Below are positions 7,071 to 21,363 of a stretch of DNA of 64,000 nucleotides, one piece after another; the stretch's first letter is position 1, and every line of letters begins with the position of its first letter. This DNA comes from Corynebacterium sp. (GTDB lineage Bacteria; Actinomycetota; Actinomycetes; Mycobacteriales; Mycobacteriaceae). Location: the NCBI RefSeq assembly GCF_030532325.1, contig NZ_JAUNLS010000008.1, positions 39,399 through 103,398 on the forward strand, in the 5' to 3' direction. Position numbers and translations under genes: made by a program. The notes beneath the pieces were generated by a model that saw nothing but the letters and a program-made list of their open reading frames with translations, was not told the DNA's origin and ran no database searches.

Positions 7071-8438
7071 TTAGGCCGCCTTCGGCAGGGCCTTGGCTGC
7101 ACGCAGCCGGTTGATGACGCGGCGGGCAGTCATGATGCCGGATTGCAGTGCGCCGTCGACCACCACGCCGCGCCAGCCCGGGGCAAAGTCCGCGCCGGCG
7201 AAGTGCAGGGCGGAATCGGAGTTGATGAAGTGGCTCCACCCGTCAATGAACTGGCCCTTGCGCAGGGTGGCCCAGGCTTGCTGGGTCCACTTATCCTTCA
7301 CCCAGTCGTGGCCGGTGCAGTCCACTGCCTCAACATCCAGGTCCCAGGTGTCCATGATGCGCTGGGCATCGGCAACGTCATTGATGTCCACGTTGTTGTG
7401 GTTGGCACCGAAGCCCACCAGCACGGTGGTCTTTTCCCCGTTGTCATCCTCCAGGAAGTACTCGGAGCGGATGAGGGACATGGGCTTATCGGAGCCGGCG
7501 TAGCCGATGATGCGGTGGTGGCCCTTGATCTTGATCCAGATCTTGGCGCCCTCCGAGTTCCAGCGGGCGTCGATAACGCGCTGCTGCTCCTCCGGCAGGG
7601 CCGGGTCGAACTCGATGTTGCCCAGCGCGCCCAGCGGCACCGTACAGATCACCGCGCTGGCTTCCTTGACCTCCCCGGATTCGAGGGTCACGCGCACGCC
7701 CGAGTCACCGTGCTCGACCTTGGTCACGGGGGTCTCCAGGTGGACGGGGCAGCGTAGATCCTCGCGGATGGCCTCGTAGATGCCGCGCATACCGTTGTCC
7801 AGCTTGTAGCGCAGGTTGATTTCGTCGACCAGCTTGTGGCTGTGATCCGAGAGTGCAGCCCACTGCTTGGCCATGAGCGAGGAGCCCGCGCGCGGCTCGC
7901 CAATGTAGGCCGCCGCCCAGAAGCCCTCCACCATGTCCTGCAGCTCCTGCTCCACGCCGGCCTCCTCCAGAATGTCCATGACGGACTTGTGGTCGAAGGC
8001 CTTGAACTCCTCCACCTGGGCGGGATCCGCGCCGAACTCCTCGCGCAGGATGGCCAGCGGATCGTGCGGGTTGGGGAAGAACTCATCGGAGTGCTTGTAG
8101 ATGATGTCCAGCGCCGGCATCATCTTCTCATCGGCCTCGGCTTCCGGCGCCGTGTGCACCTCGCCCTGGGTCACCCAATAGGCCTGGTTATCCGCCGGGC
8201 TGGTGTGAATGCCCTGGTTGTAGCGCGTGACCTCGCTCCAGATGTAGGGCTGGAACCAGTGCACCCACGTCGCACCCATTTCCAGCGGCAGGCCCATGCG
8301 GTCATCGGTCCACGCGCGCCCTCCAATGCGGTCGCGCGCCTCGACGATTTCGCAGCTGATCCCGGCGGTCTGTAGCTCACGGGCGGCAACCAGCCCGGAG
8401 AATCCGGCTCCAATGACAATGACGTGGGGAGAATTCAT
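7071..8438 (-). CDS. FAD-dependent amine oxidase (flavin monoamine oxidase family)
   Basis: About 455 residues; the ATG at 8438 or the GTG one codon earlier (8441) both follow GAGAGGA. The N-terminal dinucleotide fold GAGFSGLVAARELQ (residues about 9-22) and EARDRIGGRAWT (about 35-46) are hallmarks of monoamine oxidases. GATWVHW near residue 58 and the C-terminal HFAGADFAPGWRGVVVDGAL close the FAD site. The family oxidises primary amines such as putrescine, tyramine or agmatine to aldehydes with release of ammonia and peroxide; the substrate here is unknown. There is no signal peptide, so it is cytoplasmic. Confidence 0.88.
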   Translation of the reverse strand: MNSPHVIVIGAGFSGLVAARELQTAGISCEIVEARDRIGGRAWTDDRMGLPLEMGATWVHWFQPYIWSEVTRYNQGIHTSPADNQAYWVTQGEVHTAPEAEADEKMMPALDIIYKHSDEFFPNPHDPLAILREEFGADPAQVEEFKAFDHKSVMDILEEAGVEQELQDMVEGFWAAAYIGEPRAGSSLMAKQWAALSDHSHKLVDEINLRYKLDNGMRGIYEAIREDLRCPVHLETPVTKVEHGDSGVRVTLESGEVKEASAVICTVPLGALGNIEFDPALPEEQQRVIDARWNSEGAKIWIKIKGHHRIIGYAGSDKPMSLIRSEYFLEDDNGEKTTVLVGFGANHNNVDINDVADAQRIMDTWDLDVEAVDCTGHDWVKDKWTQQAWATLRKGQFIDGWSHFINSDSALHFAGADFAPGWRGVVVDGALQSGIMTARRVINRLRAAKALPKAA

Positions 8439-8544
8439 CACTCTTCAGTCCTCTCTCGCAGAATATGAGTTGTATCTCTTCTGACTCCTTATTGTGAACT
8501 GGATTGCGCGACGCGAGTTGTCCTGAGACGGCCAGAACTTGGCC

Positions 8545-8579
8545 AAAAACGCCAAACGCGCCCGGGGTCACCGGGCGCG
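8545..8579 (-). terminator. Rho-independent terminator after the gyrA operon
   Basis: CGCGCCCGG (8557-8565) pairs with CCGGGCGCG (8571-8579) around GGTCA. On the minus strand the stem is followed by TTTGGCGTTTTTGG. It lies 30 bases past the DUF3566 stop and ends the gyrA transcript. Confidence 0.85.
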
Positions 8580-8610
8580 CTGGGTTGAGGTACGAGCCTT
8601 CGCGTGCGAG

Positions 8611-8952
8611 CTACTGGGCGTCGCTCAGGCGAATCTTGAAGCCGCCGAAGAGCTCCACGATGGCGTTGTAGATCACCGCCAGCAGCGGCGAGAGCAGCGT
8701 CATGAGCACCGCCATGATGGCGCCGATGAGCGCCGCCATGGACAGCACCACACCGAAGGTGACCTGGAAGCCACCGCCAACCCCGCCGACCAGGCTATTG
8801 AGAGAATCCCAAATGCCCACCTGGTCCAAGCCGACGTACAGCAAGCACACCGCCAGGATCCACGCAACGAGGCCGACGAGGGACATCGCCAAGCCCACGC
8901 GGAAGGCCGACATCGGCGAAATCCGCGCGAGGGTTAGTTCTCGTCCGACCAT
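8611..8952 (-). CDS. DUF3566 membrane protein downstream of gyrA
   Basis: 113 residues with GAGGAG six bases before the ATG, starting 3 bases after the gyrA stop. Two strongly hydrophobic segments (about 18-45 and 62-95, SMAALIGAIMAVLMTLLSPL) and a conserved AFRVGLAMSLVGLVAW start are those of the actinobacterial DUF3566 family, always linked to gyrA. The function is unknown; in mycobacteria the gyrA-linked relative (CwsA-like neighbourhood) has been connected with cell envelope growth, but that is not evident from this sequence. Confidence 0.9.
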   Translation of the reverse strand: MVGRELTLARISPMSAFRVGLAMSLVGLVAWILAVCLLYVGLDQVGIWDSLNSLVGGVGGGFQVTFGVVLSMAALIGAIMAVLMTLLSPLLAVIYNAIVELFGGFKIRLSDAQ

Positions 8953-8955
8953 GAA

Positions 8956-11541
<2,586 letters not shown>

Positions 11542-11594
11542 AGGGCCGAATTCTACCTTCTGTGGCCCTCTGCGGCCGGATCCCCCGCGCAGAC

Positions 11595-11611
11595 GGTATC
11601 ACGGTGATACC
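11595..11611. promoter_or_regulatory. Perfect 17-bp palindrome upstream of the antitoxin-like gene
   Basis: GGTATCAC-G-GTGATACC, 8-bp arms around one base, 9 bases before the ATG of a ribbon-helix-helix-like protein. The position over the start region and its perfect symmetry fit an autoregulatory operator of a toxin-antitoxin type pair. It also lies in the gyrA upstream region (gyrA starts at 11541 in the other direction), so binding could affect gyrA as well. Confidence 0.7.
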
Positions 11612-11620
11612 ATTTCCGGC

Positions 11621-11833
11621 ATGGCCATGACCTTGAGACTCAGCCCGGAACAGGATCACGCGCTCACCCTGCTCGCCGCCGCGCAGGGCACCTCCAAGCA
11701 CGAGGCGGCGGTGCGCGCGATTGTCGCCGCGGCCGCGCGCCGGCTTAGCGACGCCACCGTGCAGGACACCGCGCGCCACCTCCTACCCGGCCGCGCCCAG
11801 CTGGAGGCAGAAATCCGCAGGTCACGGCAGTGA
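11621..11833 (+). CDS. Small CopG/RHH-like antitoxin or repressor
   Basis: 70 residues from the ATG at 11621 (a second ATG two codons on). MTLRLSPEQDHALTLLAAAQ followed by GTSKHEAAVRAIVAAA is the beta strand-helix-helix layout of ribbon-helix-helix proteins. The stop TGA overlaps the GTG start of the next gene by four bases, so the pair is co-translated. A perfect palindrome just upstream would be its own operator. Antitoxin is the likeliest role given the partner. Confidence 0.7.
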   Translation: MAMTLRLSPEQDHALTLLAAAQGTSKHEAAVRAIVAAAARRLSDATVQDTARHLLPGRAQLEAEIRRSRQ

Positions 11834-12090
11834 CCGCGGAGCAGCTTCTCCTCATCGCCCGTGAGTTCTGCGCGCGCTACCAGGTGCGCGTCACCAATTT
11901 CTCCGCACTCGCCGCGGCGGCCGCCGCCAGCACCGCGAGCTTTGAGGGCATCCCGGTACATGACTCCCCGCGCCAGGCCGCCCGCGCGCTGGCCCAGGTG
12001 CTGCGCGGCGTGAAAGCATTGAGCGCAAGAAATGAGGAATTCGCGGTATTCTGCGCCCGGGTCTACCTCTCCGTAACGGAAGTTATGTAA
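11830..12090 (+). CDS. Doc-like toxin partner lacking the Fic active-site motif
   Basis: 86 residues from a GTG that overlaps the antitoxin-like stop (GTGA). MTAEQLLLIAREFCARYQVRVTN at the start resembles the first helix of Doc/Fic proteins (here quoted partially: AEQLLLIAREFCARY), and AALAQVLRG-like and FAVFCARVYLSV segments resemble the later helices. The catalytic HxFx(D/E)GNKR is absent; the corresponding stretch reads LSARNEEFAVF. It may be a degenerate toxin or a family member with a different job. The family assignment is moderate and rests mainly on operon context and helix pattern. Confidence 0.55.
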   Translation: MTAEQLLLIAREFCARYQVRVTNFSALAAAAAASTASFEGIPVHDSPRQAARALAQVLRGVKALSARNEEFAVFCARVYLSVTEVM

Positions 12091-12141
12091 GTTAAAGCTG
12101 TTAAGATTCCCTAGAACTCCCTGAGCGAAAGGAACCCCTCC

Positions 12142-12612
12142 ATGTCCCTCAAGAAGCTGCTCGCCGCTGGCCTGGTGGCCACCACCCTGAGCACCGCCGC
12201 CGTCCCCGCAGCCAGCGCCGCCTCCTCCGACCCCTCCTCCGGCCCCACCGCACCCGAAGGCTGGGAGCCGGATAAGACCAACCCCGACTTCGAGCAGGGG
12301 GAGGCCGGCTCCACCGGCACCGGCTCCTCCCCGTTGGACACCGGCTTGGTCATCTCCGCCTCCGTACTGGGCTCGCTGGCCCTGCTCAAGCTCATCACCG
12401 ATAACGTCCCCGCCCTGCGCGCGCAGGTGGATCAGCTCGCCGCCCAGTTGGGCCTGCAGGACGTCTCCGGCTCCTCCGAGGCCAACCGCCTCTACGGCGG
12501 CGGGCTAGACTTCGACCTCGAGCGCCTGGCCCGCACCAACGGCTTCCCGGAGATCGCCGATCAGCTCGCCGCGCTCAAGGCCGGCTCAAGCGCACCTGCC
12601 CCGGCGCAGTAA
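12142..12612 (+). CDS. Secreted hypothetical protein with a membrane segment
   Basis: 156 residues, with GAAAGGAA before the ATG. A signal peptide runs to about residue 27 (AAVPAASA-A), then a Pro/Ser/Gly-rich stretch to about 70, then a hydrophobic segment TGLVISASVLGSLALLKLI (about 69-87), then a helical region ending Ala/Pro-rich. Other corynebacteria have similar short secreted proteins of unknown function. I see no enzyme motif. Confidence 0.7.
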   Translation: MSLKKLLAAGLVATTLSTAAVPAASAASSDPSSGPTAPEGWEPDKTNPDFEQGEAGSTGTGSSPLDTGLVISASVLGSLALLKLITDNVPALRAQVDQLAAQLGLQDVSGSSEANRLYGGGLDFDLERLARTNGFPEIADQLAALKAGSSAPAPAQ

Positions 12613-12649
12613 CACGCCCGGACTGTGAGGGGAAAGTACACTAACGAGC

Positions 12650-13087
12650 ATGTCTAGTCTTTCCCAACTCCTGGAACCCACTCGCCGCCCGGCCGTCGTC
12701 GCAGATCTGCGCGTCGCGGCCGAGCAGGCCGTCAGCTCCCAGTCCGGCATCACCGGAATGGCGCTCAAGGGCGCCGTTGCCGCCGCCACCAAGATCGACG
12801 CCGAGATCATCGCCAAAGCCCTCCACCGCATGCTGCCGGAGATCCTCAACGAGCTCGAGAGCTACTGGCAGGAGTTCGAAGCCACCGAACCCACCGACTT
12901 CGGCGCTTTCCTTGCCGGCCGCGGCACCGAGGTGACCGAGTCCCTCATGAAGGTCGCCGACCGCAACGCCGAGCAGGTGAACAACGCCGCGCTGTCCAAG
13001 ACCTACAGCACCTTGCGCGGCAAGGCATCCAAGGTTGTGGAACCACAGATTCCTAAATTGGGCCGTATCCTGCAGAAACACATGTAG
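12650..13087 (+). CDS. DUF6918-like helical cytoplasmic protein
   Basis: 145 residues, with GAGGGGAAAG upstream of the ATG. It is all-helical by composition, without signal peptide or membrane segment. Segments GITGMALKGAVAAATKIDAE and MLPEILNELESYW recall a conserved actinobacterial family of unknown function that I know as DUF6918. It is separated by 37 bases from the secreted protein upstream, possibly co-transcribed. Confidence 0.65.
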   Translation: MSSLSQLLEPTRRPAVVADLRVAAEQAVSSQSGITGMALKGAVAAATKIDAEIIAKALHRMLPEILNELESYWQEFEATEPTDFGAFLAGRGTEVTESLMKVADRNAEQVNNAALSKTYSTLRGKASKVVEPQIPKLGRILQKHM

Positions 13088-13124
13088 TTCGCAGCATTAA
13101 CATCACGGGTGTATGGTGGCGCCC

Positions 13125-13817
13125 ATGCTTTCATCTGCAAACTATTCCGAATTTATCCGCAAGCGCCACTCCCCTCGTGCCTTCCTTCCGGAGGAAATCC
13201 CGGCGGATGTGCTCAAGCAGGTGCTTATCGACGCCCAATCGGCCCCCTCGAACTCCAACACCCAGCCGTGGAACGTCCACCTCATCGGCGGCGAGAAGCT
13301 GCGTGAGCTGGGCGAGGTACTGGTCAACGAGTTCAACACCAACGGCATCAACCCGGACTTCACCGTGGACTACGGCGAGGGCATCTACACCAAGCGCTCC
13401 CAGCAGCTGGGCGCCAAGATGTACGGCCTGCTGGGCATCGCCCGCGAGGACAAGGAGGCGCGCGTGGAGTTCATCCGCGAGAACCTCCGCTTCTTCGGCG
13501 CTGCCTACTCCGCGCTGATGTTCATCCCGAACATCGGTGACCGCTACCGCGCAGCTTTTGACCAGGGTACTTACGCGGAAAACTTCCTGCTCTCCCTCGA
13601 GGCGCACGGCTACCACGGCGTTCCGCAGGGCATGATCTCCCTTCTGGCCCCGACCGTGCGCGAGTTCCTCGGCATCGACGAGGATCAGAAGCTCATCACC
13701 GCCATCACCTTTGGCCGCGCCGACGAGTCCAGCCCGGTGTACAAAACGGAACCAGGCCGCGCACCGCTTTCGGAAACCGTCACGCTGCACGGCCTGGAGG
13801 GCCTCGACCTCGACTAG
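13125..13817 (+). CDS. Nitroreductase family FMN oxidoreductase
   Basis: About 230 residues from the ATG at 13125; an ATG at 13113 (MVAPML...) is also possible and neither has a clear ribosome-binding site, so translation may be leaderless. FIRKRHSPRAF near the start and QSAPSNSNTQPWNVHLI (about 40-58) are the FMN-binding signatures of nitroreductases, and GRADESSP near the C-terminus is the closing motif. The family reduces nitro groups or quinones with NAD(P)H. It converges on gyrB with only 9 bases between stops. Confidence 0.9.
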   Translation: MLSSANYSEFIRKRHSPRAFLPEEIPADVLKQVLIDAQSAPSNSNTQPWNVHLIGGEKLRELGEVLVNEFNTNGINPDFTVDYGEGIYTKRSQQLGAKMYGLLGIAREDKEARVEFIRENLRFFGAAYSALMFIPNIGDRYRAAFDQGTYAENFLLSLEAHGYHGVPQGMISLLAPTVREFLGIDEDQKLITAITFGRADESSPVYKTEPGRAPLSETVTLHGLEGLDLD

Positions 13818-13826
13818 GACACCCTG

Positions 13827-15878
<2,052 letters not shown>

Positions 15879-15982
15879 CTAGAGCTAAATCTAAGACTTT
15901 AGCCATTTTACACGGTGTCCCCCTACCTGAGAGCACCGCACACCCGTGAGAGCCCGGAATTTGCCCGATTTCCGGGGTCTGG

Positions 15983-16552
15983 CTATCCGTAGGTGTCTTG
16001 AGAACCCTGCGGCTTGACCCACTGGCGGCCGTCGTAATTGCGGCGCTGCGTGGGTCCCTGGATGTGCAACTTCACGATCACGTCTGGACCGAGGCGCTCA
16101 GCAATCTTCTGCAGGATGGATCGTTGCAGGTAGCGCAGCTGCGTGGTCCAACTGGAGGAATCGCAGTCCACGTAGACCACGCCATCCTTGATCGTGCGCG
16201 GCGTGGCGTGCGCGGCCACCCGCTCGCCCACGAGGTTCTCCCAGTTGCCCATGACCCAGCCGTTGGCCAGCTCGTGCTCCCAGCCGCGGCGGCCGATCTC
16301 CTTGTGGATCTGCTCGCCCAGGCTGGGCACGTCCAGCGGCCGACGGCGCCGCCGCCCGTCCGGGCCGCTGGGTTTTCCCACCTGGTACTTCTTCGGTTCC
16401 GCCGGGCCCTGCGGGTTGAGGTTCATCTTGGGCACAGGCTTGTTGAGCGCCGGGGCGTTGGGCGAGGAGGTGCGCAGCCGCTCGAAGAGGGCCTGCACCG
16501 GATCGTGTGCTGTGTCCTTCCCCGTGTCTTTCCCCGTGTCTTTGTCAGTCAT
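15983..16552 (-). CDS. DUF721 protein (DciA-type helicase loader family)
   Basis: 189 residues from the ATG at 16552, which overlaps the recF stop (ATGACTGA). The N-terminus carries a repeated GKDT unit (three copies) from a 12-base tandem repeat. The C-terminal half (about 100-180) has [21 protein letters not shown] and [18 protein letters not shown], the DUF721/DciA core. DciA loads the replicative helicase in bacteria lacking DnaC, which fits its place beside recF, dnaN and dnaA. The link of this family member to helicase loading is by homology. Confidence 0.92.
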   Translation of the reverse strand: MTDKDTGKDTGKDTAHDPVQALFERLRTSSPNAPALNKPVPKMNLNPQGPAEPKKYQVGKPSGPDGRRRRRPLDVPSLGEQIHKEIGRRGWEHELANGWVMGNWENLVGERVAAHATPRTIKDGVVYVDCDSSSWTTQLRYLQRSILQKIAERLGPDVIVKLHIQGPTQRRNYDGRQWVKPQGSQDTYG

Positions 16553-17720
16553 CGCTGGCGCCCCCTTCCGCGCGTTCAATGAGAGAAATCCGCCCCTGCT
16601 CGGTATCGCGCACGCTGACGTCAAAGCGCACGCTGGGCTGCAGGTTGCCCGGCAGATCCTCATCCACCGCGGCGGTGATGAGCACCTGCTCGGCCTCGGC
16701 GGCCAAGTGGACGAGCTTCTCGCGGCGCTTGGCGTCGAGCTCCGCAAACACGTCATCGAGCACGAGCACCGGATCAGTTCCGTCCTGGCGCAGCAGATTG
16801 AACTCCGCCAGCCGCAGGGCGATGGCATAAGACCAGGTCTCACCGTGGCTGGCAAATCCCTTGGCCGGCTGGGTACCCAGGTGCAGCAGGAGATCGTCGC
16901 GGTGGGGACCCACCAGGGTGATCCCGCGCTCGATCTCGCGCTGGCGCACGGCGGCGAGCTCGGTGAGCATCACCGCCTCGAGTACCTCCCGATCAGTGAC
17001 GTCAATGGTGGACTTGTACTCGATGTGCGCCGGGCGTGACTCCGGAGCCAACCCGGCATAAGCGCTGGGGATGAGCTGAGAGAGGGCGTCGACAAGCTCC
17101 AAGCGCCCCACCGTGACCTGCGCGCCCAGCCGGGCCAGCTGCGCGTCCCACACGTCCAACGTGGCCAGCGCCGAGGCTCCGTCCGCGTCCCCGTAGCCGC
17201 GGCGCAAGCTTGCCGACGCCGACTTCAACAACGCATTGCGCTGCTTGAGCACCTTGTCATAGTCGGCCTTCACCCCGGCCAGACGCGGGGTGCGCGAGGC
17301 GATGATCGCATCGAGATAGGCGCGGCGCTCTGCCGGCTCCCCGCGCACCAGCGCCAAATCCTCCGGCGAGAAGAGCACGGACTTCACCACGCCGAGCACC
17401 TCCCGCGGGCTCTTGAGGCGGGTGCGGTTGATCTGGGCCTGGTTCGCGGCGTGGGGTTTGATAAGCAGGTGGGCCGTCAGCTCGCGGCCCTGGTTAACCG
17501 CGGTGATGGATACCCTGGCGTTCTCCGCTCCCTGGCGCACGAGGGGGGCGTCGTGAGACACGCGGTGCGAGGACAAGTGGGCGAGGTAGCCGATGGCCTC
17601 GACGATGTTGGTCTTGCCAAAACCGTTGCGTCCCACGAACAGGGTGATCCCCGGCCCCAGCTCCACGGAGAGCTCAGGCCACGAACGAAAGTCCCTGAGA
17701 GCAAGATCGCGTACGTACAT
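16545..17720 (-). CDS. recF: DNA replication and repair protein RecF
   Basis: 391 residues from the ATG at 17720 ([14 protein letters not shown]), chosen because RecF proteins begin here; 27 more codons are open upstream but overlap dnaN. Walker [11 protein letters not shown] near residue 30, signature and Walker [16 protein letters not shown] near 310. RecF loads RecA at gapped DNA. It is transcribed with dnaN (16 bases upstream) and overlaps DUF721. Confidence 0.96.
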   Translation of the reverse strand: MYVRDLALRDFRSWPELSVELGPGITLFVGRNGFGKTNIVEAIGYLAHLSSHRVSHDAPLVRQGAENARVSITAVNQGRELTAHLLIKPHAANQAQINRTRLKSPREVLGVVKSVLFSPEDLALVRGEPAERRAYLDAIIASRTPRLAGVKADYDKVLKQRNALLKSASASLRRGYGDADGASALATLDVWDAQLARLGAQVTVGRLELVDALSQLIPSAYAGLAPESRPAHIEYKSTIDVTDREVLEAVMLTELAAVRQREIERGITLVGPHRDDLLLHLGTQPAKGFASHGETWSYAIALRLAEFNLLRQDGTDPVLVLDDVFAELDAKRREKLVHLAAEAEQVLITAAVDEDLPGNLQPSVRFDVSVRDTEQGRISLIERAEGGASDD

Positions 17721-17736
17721 ACAGGATGCGCTGGGA

Positions 17737-18918
17737 TTAGCCCGGCAGGCGAACCGGCATGAGCAGGTAGGTGAAGTTAGTCTCCGGGGTGGGGAACACA
17801 CCGTCTTCGTCGGCCAGCGGCATTTCCTCCGGCTCCGGAATCATGATCGCCGGGCGCGAGGGCTCGGTAAAGCCAAAGACCACGCGCTCGGTGTGCACCA
17901 CCGCCAGGCCGTCCTTGAGGTAGCTGGGGTTGAAGGCGATGACAAACTCATCGCGCCCGGAGAACGCACAGGGCAGAGTCTCGGTGGCGCGGCCGGAATC
18001 GGCACCAGCGGCGAGCACCACCTGGCCTTCGGAGAACTCCATGCGAATCTGCGCGTTGCGGTCCGTAAGCAAGGAGACGCGGCGGATGGCCTCCTGCAGC
18101 GGTGCCACCGCGATGCTGGCCATGGCGGTGTGGGTCTTGGGCAGAAGCGGTGCGACGTTGGGGAAGTCGGCGTCGAGCATGCGCGTGGTGGTCTCGCGGT
18201 TATCGGCATGCAGGCCAAAGAGGCCATCGGCGCCGATGTTCTCGCCGGTGCCCACGGCGATCTCCACCGGGGTGCCCAGGTGGGTATCGAGGGAGCGGCC
18301 GGTGTCCTGCAAGGTCTTGGCGGGAACCAGCAGCTTGGCCTCGACGTCCGGGGAGACCGGATCCCACTCGAGGGTGCGCATGGCCAGACGGAAGCGGTCG
18401 GTGGCGGTCATCTCCACGTGCGAGCCGTGAATCTCAATGTGCACGCCGGTGAGCATGGGCAGGGTGTCATCCTTGCCGGCGGCGGCGCCGACCTGGCTGA
18501 TGGCCTCAACAAAGAGCTGGGGGTTGATGGTGCCGGTGACCTCCGGCAGGACCGGCAGTTGCGGGTAATCATCGAGCGGGATGATGGGCAGCTCGAAGCG
18601 GGTGGAACCACAAGAGAGCAGGACCTTGGAATCCTGCTGGGTCATCTCGATTTCCTTGTTGGGCAAGGAAGCAACGATGTCTGCGAGCAGCTTGCCGGCC
18701 ACGGCGATGCGGCCGGGCTCGTCCACCATGGCGCCGATGCGCACGCGGGTGGATACCTCGTAGTCGAAGCCGGTGAGCTCCAAGCCGTTGTCATCCGCGG
18801 TGATCAGCATGGCGCGCAGGACGGGCTGGGTGACCTTTGAGGGAAGGCTGCGTGCTACCCATGCGACGGCGTTGGATAGGTCGTCCTTGGCAACACGGAA
18901 TGACACAGACTGGTCCAT
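17737..18918 (-). CDS. dnaN: DNA polymerase III sliding clamp (beta)
   Basis: 393 residues from the ATG at 18918 ([14 protein letters not shown]), matching corynebacterial DnaN length. A GTG two codons earlier (18924) has a better spaced GAGGAG and may be the real start. Three clamp domains are seen, the last ending [13 protein letters not shown]. The motif TDRFRLAMR (about 170) is typical. Confidence 0.97.
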   Translation of the reverse strand: MDQSVSFRVAKDDLSNAVAWVARSLPSKVTQPVLRAMLITADDNGLELTGFDYEVSTRVRIGAMVDEPGRIAVAGKLLADIVASLPNKEIEMTQQDSKVLLSCGSTRFELPIIPLDDYPQLPVLPEVTGTINPQLFVEAISQVGAAAGKDDTLPMLTGVHIEIHGSHVEMTATDRFRLAMRTLEWDPVSPDVEAKLLVPAKTLQDTGRSLDTHLGTPVEIAVGTGENIGADGLFGLHADNRETTTRMLDADFPNVAPLLPKTHTAMASIAVAPLQEAIRRVSLLTDRNAQIRMEFSEGQVVLAAGADSGRATETLPCAFSGRDEFVIAFNPSYLKDGLAVVHTERVVFGFTEPSRPAIMIPEPEEMPLADEDGVFPTPETNFTYLLMPVRLPG

Positions 18919-19632
18919 CGTCACAAAAGGCTCCTCTACGAACATCGGATCAATAAACGCGGGAGATTTGTCATTTCCCGCACGCTGAATTCCAACTTAC
19001 CGCATGGGTGGGCCCGCACAGGATTTTGTAATTCCATCTGTGCGCGCTCGTTCAGGGCGCCGGCCGCAGCCGGGCCTCGGCGAATCACACACATCCCTTT
19101 TCTACTTGATAAGGGGAGAGATCTAGATAGTAGTAGTAATAAGCGCTGTGGGATCTGTGGATAGAGGCCTAAATGACAAGTTCGCGGCGCTGATCCGCGG
19201 TGTGGGTGGGGCTGTGGGATCTCTGTGATCAAATGACAAAAAATGTGAGTAACTCAAAACCGGCCAAAGTTATCCACAATCCATCCCCAGGATCATCGCC
19301 GCTGATCACAGCGTTGATCACAGCGCGTTGAGGGCCGCTGATCTGCTGTGAGATCTAAAACTGTGACCAAGATCTACGAATTACAACAATGAAATTACAC
19401 AACTGTGAATAACGGTGTGGATAACTTTTCTACGCGGTGAGGGCGTGGGAAAGGGGACGGCACGGTGCCCCACAAAACCTAAAAGGCTGAACCTGGATGG
19501 CTGAACCCGCAGGTGGGCTTCCGCGCTGTTCACGGAGGAGCAGCACGTGAGCGTGAGGTTCAGCTTTCTAGGTTCAGCCTTGTGGGAGTGGGCTTGTCCC
19601 CGTAAAGCCGGAGTGGCCGCGCTTAGTGGCGC
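18919..19632. other. dnaA-dnaN intergenic region with DnaA boxes (part of oriC)
   Basis: About 700 bases without a gene. Perfect DnaA boxes TTATCCACA lie at 19270-19278 (plus) and 19416-19424 (minus, TGTGGATAA), and a one-mismatch box at 19404-19412 (TGTGAATAA). The stretch 19360-19412 between them is AT-rich and could be the unwinding element. GATC-containing TGATC/GATCA words recur between 19229 and 19375. A long inverted repeat lies at 19483-19581. Confidence 0.75.
19483..19581. repeat. 99-bp nested inverted repeat downstream of dnaA
   Basis: Outer arms AAGGCTGAACCT (19483-19494) and AGGTTCAGCCTT (19570-19581) and inner arms GCTGAACC (19500-19507) and GGTTCAGC (19557-19564) are perfect. 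The same GCTGAACC word thus occurs twice in each orientation. It starts about 50 bases after the dnaA stop on the minus strand. It could end the dnaA transcript, form a cruciform at the origin, or bind a protein at paired GCTGAACC sites. Confidence 0.8.
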
Positions 19633-21300
19633 TTAGTGGCGGTTGTGGGACTTGATGCGCTGGGTCAGCGCCTGGATCTCGTCGTAGGTGTTGCGGTTTT
19701 CTGTCATTTCCTTGCGGATCTTGCGGTCGGCATAGATCACGGTGGTGTGGTCCTTGCCGCCGAACTGATCGCCGATCTTGGGCAGGGAAAGCTCGGTGAG
19801 CTCGCGGCACAGGTACATCGCCAGCTGGCGGGCGTGCGCCACCGCGCGCTTCTTGCCGGCGCCGCGCAGCGTGTCGACGTCAATGTTGAAGAAGTCCGCG
19901 GTGACCTCCATGATGGTGGTCGCCGTGATCTGGCGGTCTGCGGAATCGGGGGCGAGATCATGCAGTGCGATCTCCGCCATCTCCAGGCTGATCGGCTCAT
20001 TGACCAGCGAAGAGTAGGCGGAGACACGGATCAAGGCGCCCTCCAGCTCGCGGATGGAGGACTCAAAGCGCGAGGCGATGAGCTCCAGTACGGAGCGGTC
20101 CACGTCGGTGCCGTCGGCAGCGGCCTTCTTCATGAGAATCGCAATGCGCGTTTCCAGATCCGGCGGCTGAATGTCCGTGATGAGACCACCCTCAAAGCGG
20201 GTGCGCAGGCGATCCTCCAGCGTGGTCAGCTGCTTCGGCGGGCGGTCAGAGGACAAAATGATCTGCTTGTTGGCCTGGTGCAGCGCGTTGAAGGTGTGGA
20301 AGAACTCCTCCTGCGTGGACTCCTTGCCCTCTAGGAACTGGATGTCATCGACCATGAGGATGTCCAGGTTGCGGTAGCGCCGCTTGAAGGATTCCTGGCG
20401 GTCATCGCGCAGGGAGTTGATGTAATCGTTGGTGAACTCTTCCGAGGACACGTACTTCACTCGCAGGCCCGGGTGCAGCACCTGGGCGTAGTTACCCGCG
20501 GCGTGCAGCAGGTGCGTCTTGCCCAGGCCGGAGCCGCCCCAAATAAACAGTGGGTTGTAGGCGCGGGCGGGATTTTCCGCCACGGCCACTGCGGCGCCGT
20601 TGGCAAAACGGTTGGAGGAACCGATGACGAAGTTTTCAAAGGTGTGCTTCGGGTTGAGGGATTCCTCGCGGTTGGGGTTGTGCGCGGGCTCCTCGCGCGG
20701 GATGCGCGCGGCGTGGCCCTCGGCCTGTTGCTGCTGGTTGTAGTGCTGCGCGAGCTCATCCAGGCTGGCCGGCGCGTGGGTGGTGCGCCACTCCGAGCCG
20801 TGGGAGGGCGCTTGCATCTGCTGCGGGCGCTGGGCCGGCGGCTGCTGGAATTGCGCCTGCGGCTGGTGCTGCTGGTTGGGGGCCTGCTGGCCAAAGGGAT
20901 CGCGGTAGCCATGCTCGGAGAACCCAGCACCCGGAAAGCCCGATTCCCTGTAAGTCGGCTCAGGCTGGGGAGAGCTTTTCGGCGTGGGCTCGGGCTCCGG
21001 TTCCGGCTCGGGCTCATTGGCAATGGTGACAGCCAAGGTGCAGGGACGGCCCAGCTGCTTGGTCAGCTGCGCGGTGATATACGGGCTGAGCTCGGTCTCC
21101 ACCACGTGCTTGGAGGTCTCGTCGGGTGCGGCGATGAGCACGTAGCCGTCCATCATCATGATGGGCTGGGTCAGTTGAAGGTAGAGGCGCTGGCTGTGGT
21201 TGAAGTTGGGGACGTCTGAGTTGGGTTGCTCAGCTTGGGCTAGGAGATCAGCAACCACTGATTTCCAGCCGGCTTTGAGTGCCGCTTGTGGGTCAGTCAA
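19633..21300 (-). CDS. dnaA: Chromosomal replication initiator DnaA
   Basis: 555 residues if it starts at the TTG at 21300 ([16 protein letters not shown]), which has AAGGAAGG upstream and fits where DnaA domain I normally begins. An ATG at 21363 would add 21 residues ([10 protein letters not shown]...) without a ribosome-binding site. Domain II (about 105-220) is long and rich in Pro, Glu and Gln, with alternating EPEPEPEP and QQ runs. The AAA+ domain shows [13 protein letters not shown] and MVDDIQFL. Domain IV ends with the box-binding [15 protein letters not shown]. It initiates replication at the flanking DnaA boxes. Confidence 0.97.
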   Translation of the reverse strand: MTDPQAALKAGWKSVVADLLAQAEQPNSDVPNFNHSQRLYLQLTQPIMMMDGYVLIAAPDETSKHVVETELSPYITAQLTKQLGRPCTLAVTIANEPEPEPEPEPTPKSSPQPEPTYRESGFPGAGFSEHGYRDPFGQQAPNQQHQPQAQFQQPPAQRPQQMQAPSHGSEWRTTHAPASLDELAQHYNQQQQAEGHAARIPREEPAHNPNREESLNPKHTFENFVIGSSNRFANGAAVAVAENPARAYNPLFIWGGSGLGKTHLLHAAGNYAQVLHPGLRVKYVSSEEFTNDYINSLRDDRQESFKRRYRNLDILMVDDIQFLEGKESTQEEFFHTFNALHQANKQIILSSDRPPKQLTTLEDRLRTRFEGGLITDIQPPDLETRIAILMKKAAADGTDVDRSVLELIASRFESSIRELEGALIRVSAYSSLVNEPISLEMAEIALHDLAPDSADRQITATTIMEVTADFFNIDVDTLRGAGKKRAVAHARQLAMYLCRELTELSLPKIGDQFGGKDHTTVIYADRKIRKEMTENRNTYDEIQALTQRIKSHNRH

Positions 21301-21363
21301 GACGCCTTCCTTCTTGTCTGCAACGGGTGAGTGACCGCGCAGAAAGCGGCCAAAAATATTCAT

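Noticed and set aside
15953-15976. CCCGGAA...TTCCGGG hairpin between DUF721 and gyrB
   Set aside because: A 7-bp stem with no U-tract. It may be a weak terminator, but evidence is slim.
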